Assembly (NCBI GenBank): GCA_029379225.1
Contig: JAQYWR010000003.1
Location: 124,001 to 188,000, forward strand
Direction: 5' to 3'
From: Nostoc sp. S4
GTDB taxonomy: Bacteria; Cyanobacteriota; Cyanobacteriia; Cyanobacteriales; Nostocaceae
DNA: 64,000 bases
Shown: piece after piece, positions 46,429 through 55,668 of the stretch
How positions within the stretch are numbered: position 1 is the stretch's first letter
How the letters are laid out: every line of letters starts with the position of its first letter
Translations under genes and position numbers: made by a program
Notes under the pieces: model-generated
Database searches by the model: none
Seen by the model: only the letters and a program-made list of their open reading frames with translations
What the model was told of the DNA's origin: nothing

Positions 46429-48842
46429 GTAAGTTAGTTATCTTGAACCTGGGAAAAGGTAACTTGCACTCAGGCTTTTCTTTTGTGAGTGTTCAGCTAT
46501 TTTATGAAAAGTCAGTTGAGGAACGTTTAGAAGAAGGTAATTCACAATGGAACCAACTTCAAGGTAATTTACCAGCTAGCCCAACTCTTGTTGACTTATA
46601 TCGGCGTTGGCAATTATTATATGAGTTAATCTACGAATCTCGTTATATAAATCTAGGTTTACGCCAATCTCAGCCTAGCGATGAAGATATCAAAATTCAT
46701 GATGCTGATGTGACTCACTTTTCTGATGTAGATTTTTATGAAGTATGTCATGAGTTACAAAAGCAAATTGATATCTGGCTAGATGCTGAAGAGTTTCGCC
46801 ACATTGAGCGCCAATTACGGATGCAATTAAGCAGCGATGATGAAATCCGTTTTATTATTCAAACCGAAGATATATTGCTTAGGAAACTTCCGTGGCATCT
46901 TTGGTGTTTTTTTAATGATTACCCTAAAGCAGAAGTTGGTTTAAGTTCCATCGAATTTGAAACTATAACTCAGGTTAAAAAATATACGCCACAAGTAAAA
47001 ATATTAGCAATTTTAGGTGAGAGTAAAGAAATAAATATTGACGCAGATAGAAAAATATTAGAAAGTTTACCATCTGCTAAAACAGTATTTTTAGTAGAAC
47101 CGAAACATTCAGAACTAGATACAATTCTTTGGGATAACCAAGGATGGAATATTTTATATTTTGCTGGTCATAGTTATAGTAACTATGAAATAAATAATGG
47201 ATATATATATATCAATAAAAATGAACATCTAAATATTAATTATTTAACTAATTCTCTGAGAAAAGCTTTAATAAATGGCTTGGAAATAGCAATTTTTAAC
47301 TCTTGTGATGGTTTGGCATTAGCACAAAAATTAGAGAATTTACATATTCCCCAAATTATTATCATGCGTGAAAGAGTGCCGGATAAAGTAGCGCAGGAGT
47401 TTTTGAAGCACTTTTTAACAAACTTTGCTGAGGGTCAATCATTTTATTTATCAGTACGACATGCACGAGAAAAGTTACAGGGTTTAGAAAGTGAATTTCC
47501 GGCTGCAAGTTGGTTGCCAGTAATTTGTCAAAATCCAGCAGTCATTTCACCTACTTGGGAAAAATTAAGAGGTAAAACTCAGGAAATAAAGAAATACATT
47601 TCACATTCATCACAGCAGATAAAACTTAGTTATAAAATAATATTATTTTTCAGTCTAGTTGTCACAATTGTGGTGACACTAATTCGATATTTCGGGTTAT
47701 TAAAGTATGGAGAAATAAAAGTATTAGACTATCTAATGCAAATGCGATCGCTAGAATCAGAAGATAGTCGTCTATTAATTGTTGGTGCAGATGAAAAAGA
47801 TATCCGCACCTATGGTTATCCTCTACCAGATGCTGTAATAACTCAACTTTTAGACAAATTGCAGCAGTATCAACCCGCAGCTATTGGTTTGAACATTGTC
47901 CGCGATTCACCTGTACCGATTAACGATACAGTTAATCATCGGGCACTAATTAGTCATTTGCAGAAAAATCACAACATAATCGCTGTATGTGCATTTAATA
48001 ATAGTCCCGAACAAAGCATTTCACCTCCATCTCAAAGTCCAGAAATTCAAGTAGGTTTTGTTGACTTATACGACGACAAAGAGCAAACTAACAACCAAGA
48101 TACAACAGTCCGACGCTATCTTTTATCCCGCAGTGAAAATCCGATATCTGAAGCTTCTCCTTGTACTGCAAAATATTCCTTTGGCTGGCAATTAGCATAT
48201 CAATATCTCAATGCTAAAAAAATTCCAGTAACAATCTTCAAAGATGATTGGAAATTCGGCACATCTATCATCAAACGGCTGGAAAAATCTAGCGGGGGGT
48301 ATCAAAACTTAGATGCACGGGGAAATCAACTGCTGATTAATTATCGCCATACTTTAGACCCGATTCATATTGCTCAACAAGTCACCCTAAGAGATATTTT
48401 GAATGCAGATAGCGATCGCTTTAACCCTGCTTGGGTAAAAAATAGAATCATCCTCGTCGGTGTTGTTGCACCAAGCGTCAAAGACCCGCATCAGACACCC
48501 TATGGTGAAATGCGATCGCTTTACATCCACGCCCATGTCGTCAGTCAATTACTTAGTACCGTTGAAGACCACAGACCACTATTATGGTGGCTACCAAAAT
48601 GGAGTGAAACCCTATGGATATTTTGCTGGTCATTGACGGGAAGTATTGTGGTTTGGCGTGTCAAAATCTCACTTCACCGAAGCTTGGCACTTTCTATATG
48701 CAGTGCTATCTTATACGGAATCTGCTGGAGTATCTTCTCTTTGGGTGGGTGGATACCACTGATTCCCGGAATTATCGCCTTGGTCGCACCTTGGGGTGTT
48801 ATCTGGGTATGTAATGCCGTTTACAGCAGACTGTATCGCTAA
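46425..48842 (+). CDS. CHAT-CHASE2 membrane protein
   Basis: An 805-aa protein. Residues 150-385 are a CHAT (caspase-like) domain with the catalytic pair intact: His249 in YFAGHSYS and Cys294 in IFNSCDGLALAQ. A membrane helix about 405-425 (IILFFSLVVTIVVTLI) leads to an extracytoplasmic CHASE2 sensor domain (LLIVGADEKDIRTYGYPLP, GVVAPSVKDPHQTPYGEM). Two or three C-terminal membrane helices follow, and no kinase or cyclase output. The output would therefore be the N-terminal cytoplasmic protease-like domain, an inside-out sensor. Translationally coupled to DUF1822. Proposed role: signal-triggered proteolysis; inferred. Confidence 0.82.
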   Translation: MSKLVILNLGKGNLHSGFSFVSVQLFYEKSVEERLEEGNSQWNQLQGNLPASPTLVDLYRRWQLLYELIYESRYINLGLRQSQPSDEDIKIHDADVTHFSDVDFYEVCHELQKQIDIWLDAEEFRHIERQLRMQLSSDDEIRFIIQTEDILLRKLPWHLWCFFNDYPKAEVGLSSIEFETITQVKKYTPQVKILAILGESKEINIDADRKILESLPSAKTVFLVEPKHSELDTILWDNQGWNILYFAGHSYSNYEINNGYIYINKNEHLNINYLTNSLRKALINGLEIAIFNSCDGLALAQKLENLHIPQIIIMRERVPDKVAQEFLKHFLTNFAEGQSFYLSVRHAREKLQGLESEFPAASWLPVICQNPAVISPTWEKLRGKTQEIKKYISHSSQQIKLSYKIILFFSLVVTIVVTLIRYFGLLKYGEIKVLDYLMQMRSLESEDSRLLIVGADEKDIRTYGYPLPDAVITQLLDKLQQYQPAAIGLNIVRDSPVPINDTVNHRALISHLQKNHNIIAVCAFNNSPEQSISPPSQSPEIQVGFVDLYDDKEQTNNQDTTVRRYLLSRSENPISEASPCTAKYSFGWQLAYQYLNAKKIPVTIFKDDWKFGTSIIKRLEKSSGGYQNLDARGNQLLINYRHTLDPIHIAQQVTLRDILNADSDRFNPAWVKNRIILVGVVAPSVKDPHQTPYGEMRSLYIHAHVVSQLLSTVEDHRPLLWWLPKWSETLWIFCWSLTGSIVVWRVKISLHRSLALSICSAILYGICWSIFSLGGWIPLIPGIIALVAPWGVIWVCNAVYSRLYR

Positions 48843-48985
48843 AGTTCAAAAAAATATTAATTTTTGAATAAAACCACAGATAAACACCGATATATTATCT
48901 GTGCGCTAATGAATTTCTGTGGGCTGATTTCCACCGCTCAAATTTTATGCATATTTACTGATGACATCAAAAGCAAACAACAGAC

Positions 48986-49732
48986 ATGAAACAAGCTGAG
49001 ATTTTCGTTAGATTTATTTATGCTGGTATTTTGACGTTAGCTGCACAAGGACTCAAACAACCAAATTTATTTGCAACTTCGCCGCCACCACAACCACCTG
49101 GGACAGGTACGCCGAAAGGAAATTCAACGCCCGGAACAACACGCCCAGAAGCGACGTGCAAGCAAACAAACAAACCCCTGACAGTACTTAACGCCAACAA
49201 CGGTAACGATTTTACAGCCTCTCCATATCCCAGCTTTTGGTTTTACGTGCCTTATAGCCAGGACGATGTTAAACATGCAGAATTTTTACTACTTGATGGC
49301 CAAGAACATAAAACTATTTATCAAACAACAATTAAGCTGACTACAAAACCAGGACTGCTCAAAATCAGCCTGCCAAAAAATTCCCAAAACTTATTAGATC
49401 CTAACCAAAACTACCGTTGGTATTTGATGGTGAACTGTTACACCAGTCGTAGTGATGAACCAGATATCGTTGTTGATGGCTGGATACAACGCAAAATAAT
49501 TGACGTTCGGCGTTTGCAAAATCTCCAAACAGACGAGTCACAAAAACTTATTTTTTATACTAAAAATAATCTTTGGTACGATGCAGTCAATGATGTGGCA
49601 GAATTGCATTTCCAATACCCGAATGATGCTGGTATTCAAGCGGCTTGGAATAATTTACTCAAACAATTAGGCAAAGAATCATTAGCACAAGAAGCATTCA
49701 TTGGTTCAATAATGCTTTCAACTCAGGAGTAA
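48986..49732 (+). CDS. DUF928 exported protein
   Basis: A 248-aa secreted protein. It has an N-terminal hydrophobic signal (FIYAGILTLAAQGLKQ) and a Pro/Gly/Thr-rich linker (PPPQPPGTGTPKGNSTPG). The DUF928 fold follows: PSFWFYVPYSQDDVKHAEFL, TIKLTTKPGLLKISLPKN and NYRWYLMVNC. The C-terminal helices (LWYDAVNDVAELHFQYP, then WNNLLKQLGKESLAQEAF) look TPR-like. DUF928 genes commonly sit beside CHAT-CHASE2 genes in cyanobacteria; the function is unknown. It lies 143 bp downstream of the CHAT-CHASE2 gene. Confidence 0.75.
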   Translation: MKQAEIFVRFIYAGILTLAAQGLKQPNLFATSPPPQPPGTGTPKGNSTPGTTRPEATCKQTNKPLTVLNANNGNDFTASPYPSFWFYVPYSQDDVKHAEFLLLDGQEHKTIYQTTIKLTTKPGLLKISLPKNSQNLLDPNQNYRWYLMVNCYTSRSDEPDIVVDGWIQRKIIDVRRLQNLQTDESQKLIFYTKNNLWYDAVNDVAELHFQYPNDAGIQAAWNNLLKQLGKESLAQEAFIGSIMLSTQE

Positions 49733-49866
49733 TATGCTAGCAAACATCTAAGAAATTTCTCTGAAAACGGAAGAAATTAGCTTGACACTACTCCGAATAA
49801 ATACATAGATTTATCCAAAAAATAGGTTTTGAAGCTGAATTTAGCCAGGTTACCAAAATTTTTTAC

Positions 49867-49920
49867 AAAAAAATCATCCGACCTTCATACTTGCTTAGGG
49901 TTAGTCCCAACTATATAAGT
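49867..49920 (+). promoter_or_regulatory. Conserved upstream element, copy A
   Basis: AAAAAATCATCCGACCTTCA then TACTTGCTTAGGGTTAGTCC then CAACTATATAAG, ending 33 bp before the membrane-protein gene at 49953. It aligns without gaps to copies at 53745 and 57380 over the TTGCTT-N16-ATATAA part, reminiscent of a -35/-10 pair. Most diverged full copy. Confidence 0.55.
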
Positions 49921-49952
49921 AGAAACCAATCAAACCTCTAAGCAGGATTAAC

Positions 49953-50408
49953 ATGAAGCTAGATACACCTTTGGGACAAGATGAGACTATTCAGAAAGAA
50001 TATGAATTCAGTTATTCAATGCTACTTTTTTTCCTAAAATCGCATTTTTGGTTGACTAACAAGAGGCTAATTGTAAATGCACCTAATGTTTTACTAGTGA
50101 TACCTACAGGTAATGACACAGTTACCTATCCTCTACGAGCTATAGGTGGAGTTAGAACTAAAACCGAGTTGAAGTTTATGTCACTTCTAGCTGGTGTTGT
50201 ACTTTTATTGATTGGTCTTTCTCTTGTTCAATCGATTGGAATTTTACTTATTTTATTAGGAGTTCCTATTATAATCGGAGCATTCCAAACACTAATTGTT
50301 GTTGCGTCTGCCGGTACTGGAGTAGTGCCATATTCTCATCTTCCTTGGGAAGCTGGAAACGCAAAAAAAATGATCAAGGAGCTAAATCAACTTATTGCAG
50401 AAATCTAG
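49953..50408 (+). CDS. Small membrane protein with PH-like N-terminus
   Basis: A 151-aa protein. Residues 1-70 (FLKSHFWLTNKRLIVNAPNV, YPLRAIGGVRTKTEL) resemble bacterial PH-like domains. Two hydrophobic helices follow about 75-120 (LLAGVVLLLIGLSLVQSIGI, LILLGVPIIIGAFQTLIVV), and the C-terminus is an amphipathic helix (NAKKMIKELNQLIAEI). The function is unknown. It is preceded by copy A of the shared upstream element, so it may belong to the same regulon as the peptide cluster. Confidence 0.65.
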   Translation: MKLDTPLGQDETIQKEYEFSYSMLLFFLKSHFWLTNKRLIVNAPNVLLVIPTGNDTVTYPLRAIGGVRTKTELKFMSLLAGVVLLLIGLSLVQSIGILLILLGVPIIIGAFQTLIVVASAGTGVVPYSHLPWEAGNAKKMIKELNQLIAEI

Positions 50409-50438
50409 GCTTCTTGTATTTAAATTAGGCGATAAATT

Positions 50439-51203
50439 ATGAAAACAGGATTTACATCTTGCTTTTGTCTGAGTTTAGCACTTCTATTTGCTAGCTCTTC
50501 ACCAGCCTTCACACAATCTCAACAAGACGATACTTCTGCTATTCTCAACTTAGTAAGACGTGACTATGGCCCAGTTTATAGTGTTGTGATTATTGATAAC
50601 TATGCCACACTAGACTATCGTGTTGGACAAAATAGTGCAATAGTGACTTTAAAGCGTCAAAATAATCGTTGGAAAATTATTGATGGTCGTCCTCGTAAAT
50701 TTGATTATTGTGGTGAAGTTAGTTGCTTAGTCAAAAAGGGAGTTCCTCGTCAAATTGCTAACCAACTTCTTACTAGATTGTCCGCTTCCTACAAAAGGCA
50801 AAGTAATGAGTTAAAATTATTTCAACAAGCCTGGTCTAAAATTCATAGTAGTGCAATATCTTTTTTGGGATATTGGGACAATGGTACTTTTCCAACACCA
50901 AGTTCTATATTAACGGTTTCGATTTTACCTTCTTATACACCTAATAAAGTTTGCGTTGTCGGAATTACAGAAAATTCTCAGTATGTAGAGATTGGTAGAG
51001 TTTTTGGAAAAACTATTAATACAGAAAATGACAAACTTTCTCTAGGAAAGGACTTATCAGGAGTCTACGACACTATTACATCTCAAAAAAGAGAATTAGA
51101 CTTGGCATCCATAGCACCACCCAACAATTGGTACTTCAGTCGAGAAACGAAGAACAAATTACAGCAAGCTGGTTGTACTACTTCTTTACCAAACAAACGC
51201 TAG
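50439..51203 (+). CDS. Exported hypothetical protein
   Basis: A 254-aa protein with a clear signal peptide (CLSLALLFASSSPAFTQ, cleavage after about residue 25). The mature N-terminal domain has a cystatin/NTF2-like pattern (RDYGPVYSVVIIDNYATLDY, QNSAIVTLKRQNNRWKIIDG), then a Cys pair (YCGEVSCLVKKGVP) and an extended C-terminal domain. Not assigned to a family. It follows the membrane protein by 30 bp. Confidence 0.65.
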   Translation: MKTGFTSCFCLSLALLFASSSPAFTQSQQDDTSAILNLVRRDYGPVYSVVIIDNYATLDYRVGQNSAIVTLKRQNNRWKIIDGRPRKFDYCGEVSCLVKKGVPRQIANQLLTRLSASYKRQSNELKLFQQAWSKIHSSAISFLGYWDNGTFPTPSSILTVSILPSYTPNKVCVVGITENSQYVEIGRVFGKTINTENDKLSLGKDLSGVYDTITSQKRELDLASIAPPNNWYFSRETKNKLQQAGCTTSLPNKR

Positions 51204-51220
51204 TACCACTCAATGAAAAT

Positions 51221-51535
51221 ATGAAAATTTCCCTTTTTCAAAAAGTACTCTTCTTGCTATCCACTACAGGATTACTGGGAATTTTAACATTATTACCCGT
51301 CAAGGCAGAGATAGTTTGTCAAGTAACAGATCCTACTGGAACTCGATTAAATTTGCGCGATCACCCAAATGGTCGGGTAATAAATGCTCTCAAAAATAGT
51401 AGACAAGTCGATATTCTCGAAATAGCTTATGACAGCCAAAATCGTCCTTAGGCTAAAATAGGCGGCTATTACAACGGTCAATATAGAGTGTGGGGCTGGG
51501 TAATTAGAGAATTTATTAGCTGCTATCAGCAATAG
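51221..51535 (+). pseudogene. Secreted SH3-like protein interrupted by in-frame TAG
   Basis: A 104-codon frame from ATG 51221 with a signal peptide (LFLLSTTGLLGILTLLPVKA) and a bacterial SH3-like domain (GTRLNLRDHPNGRVINALKN, ending WGWVIREFISCYQ). A single in-frame TAG at 51449-51451 falls after QNRP; reading through it continues perfectly into AKIGGYYNGQYRVWGWVIRE and a proper stop at 51533. A Trp codon (TGG) is the natural ancestor at that position. It is either a recent nonsense mutation or a readthrough codon. Without readthrough the product is 76 aa. Confidence 0.7.
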
Positions 51536-51899
51536 AGTTTTGGTACATGTCAGTTAATAACATTAATTTCAGCTATGCGATTTTTGGCGATAGCTAAGCG
51601 ATCGCGCTTGATGTTTCGGCCAGCTAAGTACATAATTTCTACTCTAAAAACAGTGAATTAATATGCGATACTCAACAAAAAATAAATTTTTAAAGAAAAC
51701 ACTCTCGGTTTTCACATCTGTCTAAATAGAAGTTATCTGTACACAACAAATTTACAACTTTGATTACTGTCCAGCAGTTGAATTTGTGGAGGCATCATTT
51801 TTATGATCTTTAGTTATGACGACTAAACAGTTGAAATATTATCTGTGAATTCATACTGCTACTTGCTCAAATAATCATTGTTTATACACAAAAATAGTC

Positions 51900-52063
51900 A
51901 AGGAGAAATACCTGTGAATTTTGAGTCAATATACCAATCTAAATTTAGCAAGAGTTAATTTTCTTATCTAACGTTCACTCTTTTTAGTACATTCTTAACT
52001 TTAATTCCATTTACAGCTTTTGCTCAGTGCAATTGGAGTGTTTGGAAACTTTATTTTTAGTTA
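51900..52063 (+). pseudogene. Remnant joining a signal peptide to a DUF4359 3' end
   Basis: The stretch encodes a signal-peptide-like run (FLTLIPFTAFAQ, about 51990-52025) that continues, after a frame change, into the last codons of a DUF4359 gene: SAIGVFGNFIFS then TAA. The matching DNA GTGCAATTGGAGTGTTT recurs at 52747 in the intact gene downstream. It looks like a deletion scar from a lost paralogue. No functional product is expected. Confidence 0.5.
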
Positions 52064-52262
52064 AGAAGATGGTTAGGTTGTAGCTTGCTCCCCCGTAGTG
52101 GTACGAAGTGAAACCCAACAAAGCCCTGAAAATTTTGGGTTTCGTTCTTCAACCCAACCTACACCTACAAAATTATTTCAAGTCAGGTAGGTAAAAATAA
52201 TAGTCAAATTTTAAGTGAAGTTTTGTGAAGGGTAGTGATAAATCAAATAACTAACAAAATCA
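52064..52262. repeat. Dispersed palindromic repeat
   Basis: GAAACCCAACAAAGCCCTGA and GGGTTTCGTTCTTCAACCCA form an imperfect hairpin (about 52110-52160). Preceded by AGCTTGCTCCCCCGTAGTGG, of the same family as repeats near 31090 and 43000. No gene. Confidence 0.5.
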
Positions 52263-52820
52263 ATGATTAAAACATTTAAGCGACAATGGTTAACTATAAT
52301 CTTTCCGGCGGCTATTGTACTAATGGCGATAACCAATCCATCAGCAGAAGATTATTATTCGTATGAATATAAAAATTTCAAAGAAAATATTACTTCTAAA
52401 CATATATGCCAACGCACGGACATCGAAGAGAGTTCTTATTCTAAGTTTGAACTTCTAGTAAAGTATTATAAAGAGTTATGTATTCCTATCGCAAATAAAT
52501 TTTTACAACAGCATTCTGAAGATGTTTTATCTATAATTGCTAGCAAAACTTCTAGAGACAACTATATTTTGTTTAGCATATATCATCTAAAGAAAGATGA
52601 TGTTATGCAAGCTGTAAAGGATAAAATAAGTCCAGAATTTGAAGAAAAAATCATAAACGTTGTTAATGACAGAAGTAAAATATTGCAAGTAATGGCTAAT
52701 GCTAAACTTTATCATGAGCGAACTTTTACAAAAATAACTAGTAAATTGAGTGCAATTGGAGTGTTTAGAAACTTTCTTCTTGGAGGATGTTTTCAAAAAA
52801 TTAGAGGGGATGGGACTTAA
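52263..52820 (+). CDS. DUF4359-like exported protein
   Basis: A 185-aa protein with an N-terminal membrane/signal segment (WLTIIFPAAIVLMAITNPS). It then follows the DUF4359 plan: a tyrosine-rich start (AEDYYSYEYKNFKENI), a Cys pair, SRDNYILFSIYHLKKDD and the terminal TSKLSAIGVFRNFLLGG. It has an insertion of about 40 residues before that terminal block and a tail (CFQKIRGDGT) that may be altered. DUF4359 is a cyanobacterial family of unknown role. A remnant paralogue lies 200 bp upstream. Confidence 0.6.
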   Translation: MIKTFKRQWLTIIFPAAIVLMAITNPSAEDYYSYEYKNFKENITSKHICQRTDIEESSYSKFELLVKYYKELCIPIANKFLQQHSEDVLSIIASKTSRDNYILFSIYHLKKDDVMQAVKDKISPEFEEKIINVVNDRSKILQVMANAKLYHERTFTKITSKLSAIGVFRNFLLGGCFQKIRGDGT

Positions 52821-53001
52821 ACAAAAATTAAGCCAAAATGTAGCCAAAACTAGTTTTATAAGCGGTAAATACGTCACGATTCATGGTTAACCAATCAAAA
52901 AATCGAAATGACATAGCTGTTCTAAATGCTTCTAAATCTACTCTTCTAGAAGCCGCTAGCACGTCTACAGTAAATGTATTTAAAGAGATCAGGAGCTAAA
53001 A

Positions 53002-53589
53002 ATGAGAAATAATTTTGTGTTTGCATTAATATTTAGTTTGGTTGTTATTCTATGTCTATTAACTAACAAAGCAGTTGCTTCCTTGAATCACCAGGAATTA
53101 CCATCAGCACTCATAACTGCTATTCGTCAAGATTTTTTGCCGTATCGGGAGAATTTTAGTGATTACTTCAGGGATAGTAAGGATCACAGAGTTTTTTTTG
53201 TTGACCTGAACAATGATCGTGTCAAGGAAGCAATTTTATATCCAATAGGTGGAAGAATTTGTAGTAACCGTAGTTGTTCAATTTTTATATACACGAAAGT
53301 TGGTGACAAATATAGAAAAATTTCTGGTGATGAAACTGACCGATATTCGGCTGTTGCTGGCTCAAGGAATGAACCATCAATTGGAGTTTTGACGACTAGC
53401 AACCAAGGATGGCGCGATCTAGCAACTCGATTCTTTGACTATACAACTCGAACAGAAAAGTGGTCGCGGGTTCGTTATAGAAGTCACGGATATACAGATT
53501 CACCTCTAGTTCTGATTTCGACTCCAAGAACTATTTTGAAATATTCCTCAGGTGTTGAAACAGACTTAAACAAATTTTTAGCCCCTTGA
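53002..53589 (+). CDS. Exported protein with FG-GAP-like segment
   Basis: A 195-aa secreted protein. The signal peptide is FALIFSLVVILCLLTNKAVA. The motif VFFVDLNNDRVKEAILYPIG resembles the Ca-binding turn of FG-GAP/VCBS-type repeats (D-x-N-x-D). Two Cys in GRICSNRSCSIFIY could form a disulfide. The ribosome site is ATCAGGAGCT, 8 bases before the ATG. Not assigned to a named family. Confidence 0.62.
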   Translation: MRNNFVFALIFSLVVILCLLTNKAVASLNHQELPSALITAIRQDFLPYRENFSDYFRDSKDHRVFFVDLNNDRVKEAILYPIGGRICSNRSCSIFIYTKVGDKYRKISGDETDRYSAVAGSRNEPSIGVLTTSNQGWRDLATRFFDYTTRTEKWSRVRYRSHGYTDSPLVLISTPRTILKYSSGVETDLNKFLAP

Positions 53590-53593
53590 TACA

Positions 53594-53612
53594 TGCTATT
53601 TAGACAAAAAAT
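53594..53612. repeat. 19-bp direct repeat, copy 1
   Basis: TGCTATTTAGACAAAAAAT just past the stop of the gene at 53002; an exact copy lies at 56579-56597, immediately before the start at 56602. It marks duplication inside the exported-protein array. Confidence 0.6.
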
Positions 53613-53710
53613 CGGGAGTAATCAATAAAACGGAAGCAACTTAAAGAAGTGGAGAATTTAAACCCTAGATTCTTCTCACTCACTCTTATGGTTCATGCCT
53701 TCTGCCTGGG

Positions 53711-53809
53711 GTGGGCGATCGCAGAATCTGACCAAAATAATTCTTAAAAAACTCACATTAACCTCATATTTGCTTGAGAGTACTTCCAATAAATAATTAA
53801 ATACACCTT
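53711..53809 (+). promoter_or_regulatory. Conserved upstream element, copy B (99 bp)
   Basis: Starts GTGGGCGATCGCAGAATCTG, passes through AAAAAACTCACATTAACCTC and ATATTTGCTTGAGAGTACTT, and ends CCAATAAATAATTAAATACA plus CCTT, 30 bp before the lipoprotein gene at 53840. By my reading it differs from copy C (57344-57442) at about 11 of 99 positions with no gaps. Confidence 0.65.
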
Positions 53810-53839
53810 CCAAATCAAAATACACAAATACATTGAAAT

Positions 53840-54220
53840 ATGAACTTCATCAAGATTAATCAACAGAGTGTGATTTCAACATTAATTTTGCCTGCTGTTT
53901 TCGTATTATCAGGCTGTTCAAGTAAGGTTCTCAATGAAGGAAAAGCCCAAAAATTAGTAGATAAGTTTACAAGCTCTTATAGTGGCACAGCAAAGATTGC
54001 TGGTGGTGTTGTTCAGAATGAAGGGGCTTCAACGGCTGAAGCAAAGTTAGACTTTACTAATTTTGTTGATAGCCGCAATCAATATAGTAGCTATTCTGGT
54101 CCGGGAGTGGCAAGTTTCAGCAAATACAATGATGATACTTGGGCACTTACTAAAGTTACAATAACCCCACCGGATAGCATTCTATCAACTCGTTGGTACG
54201 ACACAGGGATAAAAGAGTAA
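53840..54220 (+). CDS. Small lipoprotein
   Basis: A 126-aa lipoprotein. The signal peptide ends in a good lipobox, VLSGC (Cys about residue 26), so the mature protein should be lipid-anchored. The mature part contains QKLVDKFTSSYSGTAKIAGG and a beta-rich stretch to the C-terminus (TWALTKVTITPPDSI). The family is not recognised. It is preceded by copy B of the shared upstream element, nearly the same promoter DNA as the peptide precursor. Confidence 0.65.
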   Translation: MNFIKINQQSVISTLILPAVFVLSGCSSKVLNEGKAQKLVDKFTSSYSGTAKIAGGVVQNEGASTAEAKLDFTNFVDSRNQYSSYSGPGVASFSKYNDDTWALTKVTITPPDSILSTRWYDTGIKE

Positions 54221-54382
54221 TAGGTTATTTCTCCCTTCCCAATTGGGGAAGGGAAAAATCAAAGCCTTTGTGCTTGTAAGCTATCCATCAGTTACCTCTT
54301 TCTTTACAATCTTGAAATGCTTATTTTATAAGTATCTTCAATACTGAGATATTAGGCATTCTTGACATTAGGATAAATTGAG

Positions 54383-54979
54383 ATGAAACTATCAGGGATT
54401 AAGAATAGTGTAGCTTTGGCTACAACAATTATTGCGATGACAGCTTCAAGCACATATGCAAAAACAACTGGTGCAGTAAAAATCTGCGTCATCTTAAAAC
54501 ATCGTTGTCTTACCCATAGTTCAATTAAAAAAGGTGAATATGGCTACATGGGTAAAGTTTTAATGGAAAGAGATGCGAAAAAAGGTGTTAGTACGCAATG
54601 GAAGCTTGAATTTGTCAAAGGTAAAGGTGTTCGTATTCATCCAGCGAATAATTCTAATGTATGTCTAACTAGTGATGGTGGTAATAGATACGATAGCTTT
54701 GTTGTGAAAAATTGTAGTGATGCTGTCCAAGAATATCGAAATTATGACGCTCCTGGAAAAACAAATTTGGATGAACGTTTAAGTACCTATTTTCAAATAG
54801 AAAAAGCATATGACGAAGGAACTGAAATAGGAATTTATATCAAAATTGATAACAAATATGTCATTCCTCATTCAGATGTAGCTGAGTATATGCATATATC
54901 TGGTGGTATTACTTCTTCAACCAATAACTTAGATGTAGGAAATGCTTTTACAGCATGGAAACTTGTACCAGTGAAATAG
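54383..54979 (+). CDS. Exported protein, possibly beta-trefoil-like
   Basis: A 198-aa secreted protein with signal ATTIIAMTASSTYAK. The mature part has repeated Q-W/W-K-L units (VSTQWKLEFVKGKGVRIHPA, SNVCLTSDGGN, AFTAWKLVPV) suggestive of a ricin-type beta-trefoil or similar lectin-like fold. That is inferred from pattern only. Four Cys in the mature part could form two disulfides. Confidence 0.6.
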   Translation: MKLSGIKNSVALATTIIAMTASSTYAKTTGAVKICVILKHRCLTHSSIKKGEYGYMGKVLMERDAKKGVSTQWKLEFVKGKGVRIHPANNSNVCLTSDGGNRYDSFVVKNCSDAVQEYRNYDAPGKTNLDERLSTYFQIEKAYDEGTEIGIYIKIDNKYVIPHSDVAEYMHISGGITSSTNNLDVGNAFTAWKLVPVK

Positions 54980-55018
54980 TTTATGTCATAAAATGCTTTA
55001 GTCAAATTAATAATAATC

Positions 55019-55585
55019 ATGAAAACACGATCGCTATTTAGTCTCAACTTAATATTATGGCTACTGTTAACTAGTTCTGTTTCATCTTTTGCACAACCTT
55101 CAATAGCAGGAATTACAGTTTCATTTGATAAATGTGCTGAATCAAAAACTTGGAAGCGTCCTAGTGATGCAGAACAAAGAAGATATCTCCAAGAATTTAA
55201 GAGATACGATCGAGAAACTATTGAGCAGCTAGGAGGAGATTATTGGAAACGTAATGTTTTTGTATTTACTGACTATCCTGGAGGTAGTGGTACATATGAT
55301 ATTAATAATTTATCTGGGCTTTGGAGTCTTCCTAAACTTAAGTTTTTATCAACCAAATGTAAAACTTATTCAAAAAACTTAATGTCTAAAAAAATGGCAG
55401 GAATATGGTTGTTTTCTTATCAAATAAAAAATATCAAGTGGGTAAACAATCACTATGTTGTGTTAGTTAAGTCTACTGGTGCTGGTATACAGTTCATTCA
55501 AGTGCAACGACAAGAACATAGTAATTCATTGCCATTAAAAGTTATAACTGAAGATGGTATTGAACTCAAGCAACTGAAATATTAG
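55019..55585 (+). CDS. Exported hypothetical protein
   Basis: A 188-aa secreted protein with signal NLILWLLLTSSVSSFAQ. The mature part has two Cys, an Arg/Lys-rich helix (SDAEQRRYLQEFKRYDRE) and a beta-rich C-terminus (HYVVLVKSTGAGIQFIQVQR). No domain recognised. It is separated from its neighbours by 40-80 bp, so it may share a transcript with the genes at 54383 and 55669. Confidence 0.6.
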   Translation: MKTRSLFSLNLILWLLLTSSVSSFAQPSIAGITVSFDKCAESKTWKRPSDAEQRRYLQEFKRYDRETIEQLGGDYWKRNVFVFTDYPGGSGTYDINNLSGLWSLPKLKFLSTKCKTYSKNLMSKKMAGIWLFSYQIKNIKWVNNHYVVLVKSTGAGIQFIQVQRQEHSNSLPLKVITEDGIELKQLKY

Positions 55586-55668
55586 TTGATGCTTTTGAAA
55601 AAACGTGAAGATATTAGCTTGGCAATTATCAATTTTATCGTCAGTAAATGTGAAGAGGGAAATTAACA

